Below are positions 16,747-24,976 of a stretch of DNA of 64,000 nucleotides, piece by piece. How positions within the stretch are numbered: position 1 is the first letter of the stretch; the number at the start of each line of letters is the position of its first letter. Under the pieces are notes generated by a model. The model saw only the letters and a list, made by a program, of their open reading frames with translations. It searched no databases and was not told the DNA's origin. Made by a program: the position numbers and the translations under genes. The DNA is from Weissella cibaria KACC 11862 (GTDB lineage: Bacteria; Bacillota; Bacilli; Lactobacillales; Lactobacillaceae): the NCBI RefSeq assembly GCF_000193635.1, contig NZ_AEKT01000029.1:1-64000 (forward strand), read 5' to 3'.

Positions 16747-19536
16747 TCACGCGTTTTTACGGAATCGGTCAAGCATTTCGGGTGTAAAACGCAATTCACG
16801 TGGCTTAGAACCATTTGCTGGTCCAACCAGTCCACGATCTTCCAACGCATCCACGATACGACCAGCACGATTGTACCCCATGCCAAAGTGACGCTGAATT
16901 GATGAAGTTGAGGCACCGCCGGCACGAAGGATAAATTCGAGTACTTCGTCCCATTTTTCATCCAAATCGTCGGCACCATCACCACCATTTTCAAGCGCTT
17001 GCACTTCTTCATCGGAAACCGTCATGCTGTCATCGTACTGCGCTTCACCTTGATTCTTAATAAAGTCCGTCAACGCTTCCACGTCTTCATCCGTCAAGAA
17101 CGCGCCTTGCACACGTTGTGGTCCGTTCGAACCAATTGGCGCGAACAGCATATCACCACGACCTAACAACTTTTCAGCCCCGTTACTATCCAAAATCGTC
17201 CGTGAATCAACCCCGGATGACACGGCAAACGCCATACGTGATGGTACGTTCGCTTTGATCAAACCAGTAATGATATCAACGGATGGCCGTTGCGTTGCGA
17301 CAATCATATGGATTCCCGCTGCACGCCCAAGTTGTGCAATACGCACAATCGCATTTTCGACATCGCCAGACACCGTTGATGTCATCATCAAATCGGCCAA
17401 TTCGTCGATGATAACAACCAAATAAGGCATCTTTTGCAACACTGTACTTGGGTCGCTCGCATTTTGTTTTTCAACAAACCGATTATACCCATCAATGTTA
17501 CGAACACCTTCTTCGGCTAACAGCTTGAAACGGCGGTCCATTTCAGCGACCACTTTCTTCAAACCGAGCGACGCCTTCTTTGGATCCGAAATCACCGGTG
17601 TAATCAGGTGGGGAATATCATTATAGACTGACAACTCAACCTTCTTGGGGTCCACCAGCATCAAACGGACCTGTGACGGCTTTGCTTGTAGCAAAATTGA
17701 CGCCAAGATACCGTTAATCGCCACTGACTTACCTGATCCAGTTGAACCGGCGATCAGCAAGTGTGGCATCTTCGTCAAGTCCAACTTCACGACACCACTT
17801 GTGACGCCGCGACCAATTGGTACAACCAATGGTTTCTCCGTATCGACACCAGCTTCTTCAACCATGTCCCGGAAACCAACCGTTGCCTGTTGGTCATTCG
17901 CCACTTCAATACCAACGACGTTTTTACCTGGAATTGGTGCCTCAATACGCAGTGACTTTGCCGCTAGGGCGAGCGCCAAATCGTCAGCTAAGTTTTGAAT
18001 CTTCGACACCTTGACACCAACTGCTGGTTTAATTTCATATTGGGTTACCGTTGGTCCCAACACAACCTTTTCAACCGTGGCATTGATGTTAAAGCTCTTC
18101 AATGTTTCATGTAAAATACGCGCCTTTTCATTTAGCGCATCACGTTCAGCAGATTGGTCGGTTGACCCAATGTGTTGCAACAACTCAGTGGTTGGTAAGA
18201 CGTAATCCTTATCATCAATCACCGTCACCAACCCTGACGCATCAACATCTGCCTTGGGTTCTGTGATTGTTGACGGTTCGACGTGCCCGACACCGGCTTG
18301 ATGCGCTTGTGTCTTTGGTGATGTTGCTTGATTGCTGTGACCCAAGATATCTGCGTGCGTCAATGGCGTTTCTTGTCCCGGTAGTAAGTCGTCATCCGGT
18401 AAGTCCGCACCAAAGACAACCGGTGCAATTTCTTCATGTTCTGACTGAATGACCGCATTCGGATCGAAATCAGGGTCAAAACTCATTGACGCCGCTGGTG
18501 CATCATCAAGCGATGGTATAGGCACTTGGGTCAAATCAGGTTCAGGCGCTGGCGCAGTTGCACTAGGCGTAACTGGCGCCGGTACCGTTGGTGTCGTTTC
18601 ATGATGTGGCATAGGGGCCACAATTTCTGGCATCTTGAACTCTGTCGCCGTCGCTTCAGCCTCAGCAGCATCCGCCAACACATCTTGTGGTGACTTTGCT
18701 TTCCTCGTTGCCAATTTAACGGGTTGACTAGCATCCGCTTCCGGCACAACACCAGCTAACTTAGCTGCTTTATCACTCTCCGACGCAAACGGGTCATCAT
18801 TGAAGAAATCATTCATCGCCGTACGCTGTCGATCGCGGAACCCTTCAATTGACTCCGTGACCTTTTCATGTGCTGTCGTCGCCTGCGTTTGCACAAAGTC
18901 ACCTGTACCTTCAGCTAACTTAAAGAAGTTATCAAAGACCTCGCGCAATGGTAAGTTAAACATCACCACTAAGCCGATAATTAACAACACAATGGCAATT
19001 AACCATGAACCAAAATTAGACGATGCTATGTAAGTTGCGCTGTATAACACCGCCCCAATTAAGCCACCACCAACGGGTGTCGTGACAGCATGATTATTGA
19101 GATCTTGATTAATCAATGTCTGAATAACCTGCGTATAGTTGTTGTGGACGTTCATCTTGTTGAACAACAAAATTGATCCGACCAACATGATACCTAGATA
19201 AAATAGGCCAAAGCCAACATAATGTTGCCACTTAAAACGTCGTGGCCACTGGCCATAGGCAAGCACCACGAGAAATGGCACGAGCAAGACCAGTAGCAAA
19301 AATTGGTATGAGCCACCAACAATCAGGCGCACCATATTGGCAATAAACTTACCCACCAAACCAACTTTGGCAATTGCAAGGACGGCCAACAGACTAGCAA
19401 ACAAGCCTAAGAATTGGGGCCCACGATCCTTCAACCAGGTCATTGTGTCATTACTAGCCTTTTTTCGAGGGGCCGGCTTTTTGCGGGGCCGTGCTTTTGC
19501 CTTGGAGGCGGGACGTCTTTTAGTCGTCGCTGCCAT
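16747..19536 (-). CDS. ftsK: DNA translocase FtsK/SpoIIIE
   Basis: FtsK pumps chromosomal DNA across the closing septum. The 929-residue product begins with a Lys/Arg-rich tail, has four membrane helices between about residues 35 and 200, a low-complexity Ala/Pro/Thr linker of about 200 residues (250-450), and the RecA-like motor with Walker A GSTGSGKS near residue 598 and Walker B VVIIDELADLMM. The C-terminal winged-helix gamma domain (STSSIQRHFGMGYNRAGRI) recognises polar DNA motifs. A GGAGG motif precedes the ATG. The linker is long compared with Bacillus SpoIIIE. Confidence 0.96.
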   Translation of the reverse strand: MAATTKRRPASKAKARPRKKPAPRKKASNDTMTWLKDRGPQFLGLFASLLAVLAIAKVGLVGKFIANMVRLIVGGSYQFLLLVLLVPFLVVLAYGQWPRRFKWQHYVGFGLFYLGIMLVGSILLFNKMNVHNNYTQVIQTLINQDLNNHAVTTPVGGGLIGAVLYSATYIASSNFGSWLIAIVLLIIGLVVMFNLPLREVFDNFFKLAEGTGDFVQTQATTAHEKVTESIEGFRDRQRTAMNDFFNDDPFASESDKAAKLAGVVPEADASQPVKLATRKAKSPQDVLADAAEAEATATEFKMPEIVAPMPHHETTPTVPAPVTPSATAPAPEPDLTQVPIPSLDDAPAASMSFDPDFDPNAVIQSEHEEIAPVVFGADLPDDDLLPGQETPLTHADILGHSNQATSPKTQAHQAGVGHVEPSTITEPKADVDASGLVTVIDDKDYVLPTTELLQHIGSTDQSAERDALNEKARILHETLKSFNINATVEKVVLGPTVTQYEIKPAVGVKVSKIQNLADDLALALAAKSLRIEAPIPGKNVVGIEVANDQQATVGFRDMVEEAGVDTEKPLVVPIGRGVTSGVVKLDLTKMPHLLIAGSTGSGKSVAINGILASILLQAKPSQVRLMLVDPKKVELSVYNDIPHLITPVISDPKKASLGLKKVVAEMDRRFKLLAEEGVRNIDGYNRFVEKQNASDPSTVLQKMPYLVVIIDELADLMMTSTVSGDVENAIVRIAQLGRAAGIHMIVATQRPSVDIITGLIKANVPSRMAFAVSSGVDSRTILDSNGAEKLLGRGDMLFAPIGSNGPQRVQGAFLTDEDVEALTDFIKNQGEAQYDDSMTVSDEEVQALENGGDGADDLDEKWDEVLEFILRAGGASTSSIQRHFGMGYNRAGRIVDALEDRGLVGPANGSKPRELRFTPEMLDRFRKNA

Positions 19537-19573
19537 CGCAGCCTCCTTTCTTAAGTAAATAATTATTCATTTA

Positions 19574-20089
19574 TTACTTTAACTTGTCGTAATCATATTC
19601 GTGCGTCAAATCAAGATTTGGGAAACCTTGTTGGCGCAACGTTTCATAGATAATAATGGCAGCCGTGTTCGACAAGTTCAATGACCGAATATGTTCGTCA
19701 TTTTGTGGAATACGCAAGGCCTTCTCAGGATGTTGCTTCATGAATGGCTCTGGCAAACCGGTCGTTTCCTTACCAAACAAGAAGTAATAATCGTGATCAG
19801 GATTCGTGTAATCTGCCTCGTGATAAGCCCGTGGCGCAAACTTAGAAATCAAGAACAATTCATCCGTGTCCTTAAGCGTTGCCATAAAGGCTGGCAAATT
19901 CTCGTGGACCGTAATGTCAACTGTATCCCAGTAGTCCAACCCGGCACGCTTAACGTGCTTATCATCCAACTTAAATCCCAATGGTTCAATCAGGTGTAAT
20001 TTCGTGTTCGTTCCCGTTGCCGTACGGGCGATGTTTCCAGTATTTGCTGGCATCAATGGCTCAAACAATACAATATGATTCGTGCTCAT
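19574..20089 (-). CDS. trmL: tRNA (cytidine(34)-2'-O)-methyltransferase TrmL
   Basis: TrmL methylates the wobble-base ribose of tRNA-Leu species using S-adenosylmethionine. The 171-residue SPOUT-fold protein has the knot motifs: NTGNIART near the N-terminus, FGKETTGLP, and IPQNDEHIRSLNLSNTAAI. The start is set at 20089 (MSTNHIVLF), with AAAAGGAG at good spacing. Confidence 0.93.
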   Translation of the reverse strand: MSTNHIVLFEPLMPANTGNIARTATGTNTKLHLIEPLGFKLDDKHVKRAGLDYWDTVDITVHENLPAFMATLKDTDELFLISKFAPRAYHEADYTNPDHDYYFLFGKETTGLPEPFMKQHPEKALRIPQNDEHIRSLNLSNTAAIIIYETLRQQGFPNLDLTHEYDYDKLK

Positions 20090-20150
20090 GATAATCTCCT
20101 TTTCTAGGGCGGGTCCTCCCCTCCCCCAATGCGTTATTGCATACAAAAAT

Positions 20151-20188
20151 AAGTATAGCACGGACAAAACCTCGACCGCGCTATACTT
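20151..20188 (-). terminator. Terminator after the AI-2E family permease gene
   Basis: AAGTATAGC and GCTATACTT form a perfect 9-bp stem with a 20-base loop, and the minus strand continues into ATTTTTG. It lies 20 bases after the permease stop. Confidence 0.65.
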
Positions 20189-20208
20189 AAAAAACCTTAT
20201 TAATGTCT

Positions 20209-21357
20209 TTACTGGTTGGTTTCATCTCGAAACAGACCTGAGTTCAATTGCCACCACTTATACAAGCGGTAAATCAGTACTTTAGCAATCGCATAGCCCG
20301 GAATACCAAAAACCACCCCGGCCAGGCCAAAAATATTACCCGCCGATAGCAAGATAACCACAACCGTTACTGGATGAACTTTGAGCGAGTTACCAAGCAA
20401 CTTTGGCGCAATCACTTTTCCTTCCAATGTTTGCTCAATCATAAAGACGATGAACACATAAACCAACATCATTGGCGAAACGAACAGTCCTACAACCACC
20501 GCCGGGACCATCGCTAGAAACGATCCCAGAAACGGAATTAAGTTCAACAAACCAGCACTAATGGCGATTAGCCAGCCGTACGGCAAGCCGATAATGGTAT
20601 AGCCAATTGCAAACATAACCATCACTGCGAACGCCACTGACAATTGCCCCCGAATGTAATTCGAAATTTGCTTGTTAATCTCACCAATGGTATCCAAAAA
20701 TGAGCCCCGTGCTTTTGGTGGTAAAAACTTAGCCATGTAGTTTGGCATCTGGTGGCCATCCTTTAGCAAATAAAACAAAATCAACGGGAACGTCACAATT
20801 GTGATAATGGCTGAAGTCAGTGTCCCAACAACTGAGCTCACACCATGAATGCCTTTTTTCGCATATTCAGCTGAGTAATTTTGGACCCATTTTGAAATAT
20901 CACTATTCGTCTGATTAAACCACTTATTCACATCAGCAAAGCGCTTGTCAGCCGTTAACTGATCAATCATTTTGACCAAAGCTCGCCAATATTCTGGCCA
21001 ATGATTGATCAAACCAACGATTTGGTCGCTCAGCCACGGAATAAAGACAGCTAAGCCCCATACAATCAAGACCAACAATACCAAAAACTGCACCGTAATC
21101 GTCGCAACACGCGACATTTTATACCGGCGTTCCGCCCAATCCACAATCGGATTCAAGAGATAATAAAACACGCCTGCAATGATGATTGGCGCCCCGACCG
21201 CACTGAACAGTGCCACAATCGGTTCAAATATAAAATTAACTTTATCAAACATGTAAATAATCGCTAACAATAGCAATATAATTAGCATACTTGAGATGAT
21301 TTTATTATTTAATAACCATCGTTGAAAGACAGATTGTTTCGTCTCGCGATTTGTCAT
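20209..21357 (-). CDS. AI-2E family (PerM-like) transporter
   Basis: The 382-residue protein has seven to eight helices with a large soluble segment between helices 3 and 4 (about residues 125-195), the layout of the AI-2E/PerM (UPF0118) family. Visible marks are YYLLNPIVDW, LILFYLLKDG, ISNYIRGQL, LPYGWLIAISAGLLNLIPFLGS and a glycine-rich final helix. Family members include AI-2 exporters and sodium/proton antiporters, so the substrate is open. GGGGGATAAAAG precedes the ATG. Confidence 0.87.
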   Translation of the reverse strand: MTNRETKQSVFQRWLLNNKIISSMLIILLLLAIIYMFDKVNFIFEPIVALFSAVGAPIIIAGVFYYLLNPIVDWAERRYKMSRVATITVQFLVLLVLIVWGLAVFIPWLSDQIVGLINHWPEYWRALVKMIDQLTADKRFADVNKWFNQTNSDISKWVQNYSAEYAKKGIHGVSSVVGTLTSAIITIVTFPLILFYLLKDGHQMPNYMAKFLPPKARGSFLDTIGEINKQISNYIRGQLSVAFAVMVMFAIGYTIIGLPYGWLIAISAGLLNLIPFLGSFLAMVPAVVVGLFVSPMMLVYVFIVFMIEQTLEGKVIAPKLLGNSLKVHPVTVVVILLSAGNIFGLAGVVFGIPGYAIAKVLIYRLYKWWQLNSGLFRDETNQ

Positions 21358-21374
21358 CTTTTATCCCCCATATA

Positions 21375-21409
21375 TAAAAAACCAGTACCCCGACTGGTAC
21401 TGGTTTTAT
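21375..21409 (-). terminator. Terminator after the lactonase gene
   Basis: AACCAGTACC (21380-21389) and GGTACTGGTT (21396-21405) form a perfect stem with U tracts on both strands, 15 bases after the lactonase stop. Confidence 0.85.
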
Positions 21410-21419
21410 TGTATCAAGC

Positions 21420-22445
21420 TTAGATGAACAATACACGCACTGATTCAGGAATTTCGAAGTCCTTTTGTGACAACGTTAGCTCGCCTGTTACAGCATCCCG
21501 ACGGTATACCGTAACATTGTCCGTGTTTTGGTTAGCCGCAACCAAAAAGGCGTCATCTGGGCTCAAAGCGAAATCACGTGGGAAATCTCCTTCAGTTGAA
21601 ATCCATTGGATATGTGCAACAGAGGCGCCATTATCCTTCACTGCAAAGACTGCGATTGAGTTGTGACCACGGTTTGATGTGTAGACAAACTTACCGTCGT
21701 TTGACAAGTAAATCGCCGCACCACCATTGTGCTCTGTCCAATCGGCCGGAATCGTTGCCACAGTTTGCAAATGCGTGAATGAGCCATCCGCATTGTACTT
21801 CAAAACTGAAAGTTGTGATGACAGTTCACCTAACAAGTAGGCATATTGACCATCAGGACTGAAACGCAAGTGACGTGGGCCAAAACCAGCCTCCGTCTCA
21901 TACGTCGCAACTAACGTCAACTTACCGGCATCAGAGACGTCAAACGTCAACACCTTGTCAGCACCCAAATCAACGACCGCGACACGATTGTCCGGCGTTA
22001 GATTATTCCAGTGCACGTGTGATGAGCCTTGTTCTGGGCGAGGACCTGACCCTTCAGATTGAAAACTATCCGTCAACGTCAATGAGCCATCAGCGGCAAT
22101 CGCAAAGACTTCTAACGTTCCCTTGTGGTAGTTACCTGAGTACAACAATTGACGTGCCTCATCAACTGCCACATAAGCAGGTGACGCACCTTCTGCCAAA
22201 ACTTCTTGGGTCAACGTTGCCGTATCATCCGCGAAGTTAAGGACCGCCAACCCACCTTGATCACCGTTTTTATCAACCGCATACAATGTGTTAGCCTTAC
22301 TCAAAGCCAAGTAAGTTGGTGATCCAACTTCAGCAACCAACTTGGCATCTTGCAACTCACCAGTCTCCGTGTTCAATGCAGCTTCGTAAATTCCTTTTGA
22401 AACACGTCGCGTATAAGTACCAAATAAAATCTTTTCCAATGCCAT
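21420..22445 (-). CDS. Lactonase family protein, 6-phosphogluconolactonase-like
   Basis: The 341-residue protein is a seven-bladed beta-propeller of the lactonase family (YkgB/YbhE type), which hydrolyses 6-phosphogluconolactone in the oxidative pentose phosphate pathway. Visible blades include FGTYTRRVSKGIY, GSSHVHWN, GFGPRHLRFSPDGQYAY, EHNGGAAIYLSNDGKFVYTSNRG and FPRDFALSPDDAFLVAANQ. In heterofermentative lactic acid bacteria glucose flows through this step, so the reaction is central. I start at 22445 (MALEKILF), after a GCGAG motif; an earlier ATG at 22463 has no binding site. A cre site overlaps its promoter region. Confidence 0.85.
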   Translation of the reverse strand: MALEKILFGTYTRRVSKGIYEAALNTETGELQDAKLVAEVGSPTYLALSKANTLYAVDKNGDQGGLAVLNFADDTATLTQEVLAEGASPAYVAVDEARQLLYSGNYHKGTLEVFAIAADGSLTLTDSFQSEGSGPRPEQGSSHVHWNNLTPDNRVAVVDLGADKVLTFDVSDAGKLTLVATYETEAGFGPRHLRFSPDGQYAYLLGELSSQLSVLKYNADGSFTHLQTVATIPADWTEHNGGAAIYLSNDGKFVYTSNRGHNSIAVFAVKDNGASVAHIQWISTEGDFPRDFALSPDDAFLVAANQNTDNVTVYRRDAVTGELTLSQKDFEIPESVRVLFI

Positions 22446-22479
22446 GGTTGATCTCGCTTTCATTCATTAATAATCTTTT

Positions 22480-22494
22480 AGTAAACGCTTTCAT
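22480..22494 (-). promoter_or_regulatory. cre (CcpA) site at the lactonase promoter
   Basis: On the minus strand ATGAAAGCGTTTACT matches the consensus WTGNAANCGNWNNCW at every defined position. It begins right after a TACAAT -10 box (22494-22499 region, in TGTTACAAT). A repressor bound here would cover the transcription start. The same geometry occurs at ccpA. Confidence 0.7.
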
Positions 22495-22545
22495 TGTAAC
22501 ACAAAAGCGACCACACCAACAGATGCAGTCGCTTAATTCTCTTAC

Positions 22546-22932
22546 TTATTTATTGGCAATGACTTCAATTTCAATACGTGCCGCTTTGGGTAACGTTGCC
22601 ACCGCAACTGCTGAACGCGCTGGTAACACGTCAACGTCCTGAAAGAAACGCGCATAAATATCATTCACCATCGCAAAGTCTGCCATGTCGACTAGGTAAA
22701 CGTTCACCTTAACAATATCAGCCCGTGTCAACGCAGCTGCCTCTAATAACCCATCAATATTGGCAAAAACCTGGTTAGCTTGGTCAATCGTTGACGCACC
22801 CGCAAATTCACCAGTACTTGGTACCAAACCGATTTGACCCGATGCATACAGCGTACCGTTGCTTAAAACAGCTTGTGAGTATGGTCCAATTGCAGCCGGT
22901 GCCTGCGTTGTCGTAATGATTCGTTTTGTCAT
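22546..22932 (-). CDS. ridA: RidA family reactive enamine/imine deaminase
   Basis: RidA hydrolyses reactive 2-aminoacrylate and related imines, protecting pyridoxal-phosphate enzymes. The 128-residue product shows APAAIGPYSQAV, YASGQIGL, QVFANIDGLLEAA, and ARSAVAV with the conserved arginine, ending EIEVIANK. I start at 22932 (MTKRII), placing GGGG at a workable distance; an upstream codon pair would put it too close. Confidence 0.92.
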   Translation of the reverse strand: MTKRIITTTQAPAAIGPYSQAVLSNGTLYASGQIGLVPSTGEFAGASTIDQANQVFANIDGLLEAAALTRADIVKVNVYLVDMADFAMVNDIYARFFQDVDVLPARSAVAVATLPKAARIEIEVIANK

Positions 22933-22991
22933 CTTCATTTCCCCAATCTTGTTAATAGCGTCAGTATACGCGCTGTCGACCATCAGCCAAT

Positions 22992-23024
22992 AAAAAAAGG
23001 ACCTGTCTTTAACACAGATCCTTT
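22992..23024 (-). terminator. Terminator after terC
   Basis: AAAGGACCTGT and ACAGATCCTTT pair around CTTTAAC, with seven U after it on the minus strand. It lies 8 bases after the terC-like stop codon. Confidence 0.8.
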
Positions 23025-23031
23025 ATCAGGG

Positions 23032-23988
23032 TTATGCTTTGAACTTTCGACGTTCTTGGACACGTGAGACAATTACTGAGGCAACAATTGATAACGTTAA
23101 CAAACCAATAATCACCGATAATGACACCACGTTTGAAATGTGGAAATGCCAGTCCAATGCCTTGGCAGTCTCGTTCAAGACCATCTTGACCCCAATAAAG
23201 GCCAAAATAACAGCCAGCGCATACTTAATGTATCGGAACATTGGCAGAATTCCTGACAAAGCAAAGTACAATGAACGCAATCCCATGATAGCAAAGATGT
23301 TTGACGTGACCACGATGAACGTGTCTTGTGTCACCGCAAGGACAGCCGGAATTGAGTCAACCGCAAACAATAAGTCGGAAGCTTCAATAAACAACAACGC
23401 TAACAAGAATTGGGTAGCATAACGTTTACCATTTTCTTTTACCAAGAAATGTGGTTCCGCAACATCTTCCTTCAAAGGTAGAATTTTACGCAATCCCTTA
23501 ATAATAAAACTATCATTCAAGTCTTGCGCTTCTTCCTTTTCGAACAGCATCTTCACCCCAGTGACAATCAAGAAGGCACCAAAGATGTACATCAACCACG
23601 CGAAGTGATGTAGCAAGGCAGCCCCACCGAAGATAAAAATCACACGCATCACTAAGGCACCGAAAACACCCCAGAACAGCAAACGGTGTTGATACTTCAA
23701 TTCAATCCCAAAGAAACCAAAGACCAAGATGAAGATAAACAAGTTATCAATACTCAACGACTTTTCCAGCAAGTATGCCGTCACAAAGTCTAGGGCATGA
23801 TCACCACCCGTAAAGAACCAGAGACCACCGGCAAAAATAAAGGCCAAACCGATCCAAAAGGCGCTCCAAAGCAGTGACTCCTTCATGGTTGGTGCCGCGT
23901 TCGTTTTGTGGAAGACTCCCAAATCAAGGGCCAACATGACCAAAACAAAGGCGAAGAAACCAATCCAATAACCTATACTAACTTCCAT
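23032..23988 (-). CDS. TerC family integral membrane protein
   Basis: The 318-residue protein has nine or so helices. TerC family marks are visible: VLALDLGVFHK-like acidic first helix, EKSLSIDNLFIFILVFGFF, and EASDLLFAVDSIPAVLAVTQDTFIVVTSN. These acidic residues in helices are thought to bind metal; relatives Alx and MeeF/YkoY move manganese. Residues 165-195 form a cytoplasmic loop. I looked for a yybP-ykoY manganese riboswitch upstream and saw none. The ribosome binding site is weak. Confidence 0.88.
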   Translation of the reverse strand: MEVSIGYWIGFFAFVLVMLALDLGVFHKTNAAPTMKESLLWSAFWIGLAFIFAGGLWFFTGGDHALDFVTAYLLEKSLSIDNLFIFILVFGFFGIELKYQHRLLFWGVFGALVMRVIFIFGGAALLHHFAWLMYIFGAFLIVTGVKMLFEKEEAQDLNDSFIIKGLRKILPLKEDVAEPHFLVKENGKRYATQFLLALLFIEASDLLFAVDSIPAVLAVTQDTFIVVTSNIFAIMGLRSLYFALSGILPMFRYIKYALAVILAFIGVKMVLNETAKALDWHFHISNVVSLSVIIGLLTLSIVASVIVSRVQERRKFKA

Positions 23989-24181
23989 TTATTTCTCAAC
24001 TTTCTGATATCTAGCGACGTCACGGCTCAACAATTTGACCCGCAATGACTATAAGTTTATTTTAACTGAATTCTCATTGAAATACTATTACCAACATTTT
24101 GGGAAAATATTGCAAATAAGACTGACAGCTATCCGTCTATTAAGGTATGATGAGCCCTAGTTAACCAAAAGGAGTTTGTTC

Positions 24182-24922
24182 ATGAAGTCTACCAAAATCA
24201 CAAAGCGCCTGCTCATGCTCTTAGGCGTTGTCCTCATCCTATTAGCCGGTTCTGTCGCTTACATGCAAGTATTTGGCCTTTACCGTGCTACTCCAACCGC
24301 GCAACGCGCAGCCCATTCAGCCACCGAAACGGCGGACTATTGGGCCTTCAAACCTAAAGCTAATACTGGACAAAAAGATACGGCCATTATTTTTTATCCC
24401 GGGGCGTTTGTCCAAAGTGACGCCTATGCCATCTGGGCCAAGGACGTTGCGCAAGCTGGCTACCCCGTTTACGTGTTGAAAACACCGTTATCTTTTTCAT
24501 TAATCGCCCAAAACAAAGCAGACATTGCTATCAAAAATAGTCATGCCCACCACTTTGTAATTGGTGGCCATTCCTTGGGTGGCGTGGTTGCCAGCGGTTA
24601 CGTAGCCAAGCATCCAAAGGCTCACATCACTGGTCTATTATTACTTGCCAGTTATCCACAAGAAAAAAACCATTTGGCCAAGCGAACCGATCTTGCCGTT
24701 TTGTCACTGACCGCTAGCCAAGATCAGGTATTAAAGCAAGCAAATTATCGCGCAGCTAAAGCCTGGTTGCCAAAAGACACTCGGTATCAAACAATTCGTG
24801 GTGGCAATCACGGTGGATTCGGCAGCTATGGGCCCCAAAAACATGATGGTCAGGCGACAATTTCAAACGCCCAACAACAGACAGCTATTGCTGATCGTGT
24901 TGTTGCATGGCTAAGCCGTTAG
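24182..24922 (+). CDS. Membrane-anchored alpha/beta hydrolase
   Basis: The 246-residue protein has an N-terminal signal anchor (about residues 8-28) followed by an extracytoplasmic alpha/beta hydrolase domain. The nucleophile elbow GGHSLGG is near residue 125; the acid is probably in SLTASQDQVL, and the catalytic histidine lies in GGNHGGFGSYG near the end. The family (PF12695-like) contains lipases, esterases and dienelactone hydrolases; the substrate is not predictable. AAAAGGAG precedes the ATG. It ends at a bidirectional terminator shared with glyS. Confidence 0.82.
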   Translation: MKSTKITKRLLMLLGVVLILLAGSVAYMQVFGLYRATPTAQRAAHSATETADYWAFKPKANTGQKDTAIIFYPGAFVQSDAYAIWAKDVAQAGYPVYVLKTPLSFSLIAQNKADIAIKNSHAHHFVIGGHSLGGVVASGYVAKHPKAHITGLLLLASYPQEKNHLAKRTDLAVLSLTASQDQVLKQANYRAAKAWLPKDTRYQTIRGGNHGGFGSYGPQKHDGQATISNAQQQTAIADRVVAWLSR

Positions 24923-24937
24923 ACTGCAAATCAAAAA

Positions 24938-24967
24938 ACACCCTGGACTGTATTAATCCAGGGTGTT
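24938..24967. terminator. Bidirectional terminator between hydrolase and glyS
   Basis: AACACCCTGGA and TCCAGGGTGTT form a perfect stem with a 9-base loop, flanked by A and T tracts, so it can end transcripts from both converging genes. Confidence 0.9.
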
Positions 24968-24976
24968 TTCATATCA

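Noticed and set aside
23989-24175. Possible yybP-ykoY manganese riboswitch upstream of the TerC gene
   Set aside because: The conserved core of that aptamer is not visible; only a plain promoter-like stretch.
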